52,019 bases of DNA from Caryophanales bacterium (GTDB lineage: Bacteria > Bacillota > Bacilli > Bacillales > Bacillaceae_J). Under the pieces are notes generated by a model. It did not search any database and had not been told where the DNA came from. It was given only the letters and a program-made list of their open reading frames with translations. The DNA lies in contig DULJ01000092.1 of the NCBI GenBank assembly GCA_012840465.1, positions 1-52,019 on the forward strand, read 5' to 3'. Positions 51,246 through 52,019 of the stretch are shown here, in pieces. A program made the translations under genes and the position numbers. Every line of letters begins with the position of its first letter. Position 1 is the stretch's first letter.

Positions 51246-52019
51246 TTAGGCAGCTTGTTGTTGATTGAACTTGGCGTTGATACGGTCTGTAGCTAATTTT
51301 GAAGCATTATAAACTAACGCACTAGATCAAAGTGTGCTTTTGCACGTTTGCCAGTACGATAACGAACATTGTTTAGTTGGAAGTATTCTTTGAGATAAGC
51401 ATTTACACGCTCTACAGCAGTACGTCGTTTATAGATTGTTTTCCAAGCTTTTGAACCCCGTGCTGGAGCTGTATATCTTCTTAAATCTGTAGTAATTTTT
51501 ACCTTATATACCTTTTGACAGAGACCATCGTTAGCTAACGGACAATCTTTACATTCCTTCGGTTTTGTGTATTTTAGAGTTTCATGCTTTTTATCGAAAC
51601 TGTCATAGCGATACGAATGCTCCCTTACACAAGTAGTTGCAAAATGTTTATCAAAACCAATAGGCTCAAGTTCATTACGTTTATTATAAGCAATAACAGC
51701 TTGGTGCCCCATCCGATGGACACCTTTTAATAAAGGAATAGCTGCCTTGCCATCATTTAAACTGTCAGAGGAAAAAAGAGCTTGAAAAATGTATTGGCTT
51801 GTCGCACCAACGGCAAAGTGAGCCTTATAGCCATACCAAAAGACGTTTTTTCCTTTGCTATTCTTTTTCACACCCCATTGTGGGTCTTGTGGAATTTCAG
51901 AGCGAAGTTCGTCTAAAGTAACGTCAAGCTGAGCTTCAATCTTCTTTTCAAAAATAGATTGAGTCGCTTCAAGTTCTGCTTGTTGGATTAACCATTGTTC
52001 CTGTTCAGCCTTTGATTTA
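51246..52019 (-). pseudogene. IS1182-family transposase, partial and frameshifted
   Basis: The gene enters from beyond the right edge. Visible residues include GKNVFWYGYKAHFAV, a segment with spaced Cys (CKDCPLANDGLC) and RRTAVERVNAYLKEYFQLNNVRYR, the C-terminal DDE block of IS1182-type transposases. The frame stops early at 51314 after HFDLVR. One missing T near 51320 would restore the normal ending VYNASKLATDRINAKF to a stop at 51246. The 5' part lies outside the window, so intactness of the rest is unknown. Confidence 0.85.

Overview
The window reads as chromosomal DNA of a low-GC Gram-positive spore-former relative, most likely a member of the Bacillaceae (Bacillus sensu lato). The grounds are the 5S rRNA plus 14-gene tRNA cluster with Bacillus-like tRNA sequences, strong AAGGAGG-type ribosome sites with TTG/GTG starts, and Bacillus-type families (YkkC/YkkD with a guanidine-I riboswitch, DUF975, YiiM-like MOSC, KamA/AblB, FruRKA). 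Genus is not decidable from the sequence alone.

Layout: (1) 62-1977, end of an rRNA operon with 14 tRNA genes and a terminator. (2) 1988-4241, LysE-type exporter, lipoprotein, DUF975 membrane protein. (3) 4353-9149, histidine kinase/response regulator divergent from a three-gene lantibiotic-immunity (LanFEG/BcrA-type) ABC transporter. (4) 9438-14153, a patchwork bracketed by a 41-bp inverted repeat, carrying a class A beta-lactamase with its BlaR1/BlaI sensor-repressor pair and broken integrase and OLD-nuclease pieces; a decayed Tn3-type transposase lies just outside. (5) 14833-22407, a class I lanthipeptide cluster (precursor, LanB, LanT, LanC) bracketed by a perfect 46-bp inverted repeat, followed by gene debris including the C-terminal piece of an Amj (lipid II flippase) gene. 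(6) 23.3-37.4 kb, an ordinary Bacillus backbone: acetyltransferase, broken cupredoxin and MOSC genes, guanidine riboswitch with a paired SMR exporter, thioesterase, a fructose operon fused to ptsH-ptsI, methyltransferase, and a sigma-54 controlled lysine 2,3-aminomutase/beta-lysine acetyltransferase locus. (7) 37.7-40.8 kb, PaaX-type regulator, cupin protein, methyltransferase, LytTR regulator. (8) 41425-51072, eleven same-strand genes that look like a biosynthetic operon built from copies of central-metabolism enzymes. (9) 51246 to the end, a partial, frameshifted IS1182-type transposase.

How the parts work together: in region 3 the two-component pair probably senses a cell-envelope peptide and switches on the divergent exporter. 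In region 5 the FDLD-leader precursor would be dehydrated by LanB, cyclised by LanC and exported by LanT; no protease gene and no immunity transporter are in that unit, while an immunity-type transporter and a two-component system lie about 6 kb upstream beyond the beta-lactamase element. One attractive but unproven reading is that a single nisin/subtilin-like locus was split by insertion. In region 4 BlaR1 and BlaI should control the divergent beta-lactamase through two TACA-N2-TGTA dyads in the shared promoter region.

The best candidate for an undescribed system is region 8. It combines a LeuA/homocitrate-synthase-like enzyme, a LeuC/LeuD-type dehydratase pair, a citrate synthase whose catalytic Asp position is Glu, two different YrdC/Sua5-type proteins, a haem-oxygenase-like di-iron oxidase, an amidohydrolase-2 decarboxylase-like enzyme, an MFS exporter and a metallo-beta-lactamase-fold hydrolase. 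This suggests a small polycarboxylate-derived secreted metabolite; its structure cannot be read from the sequence.
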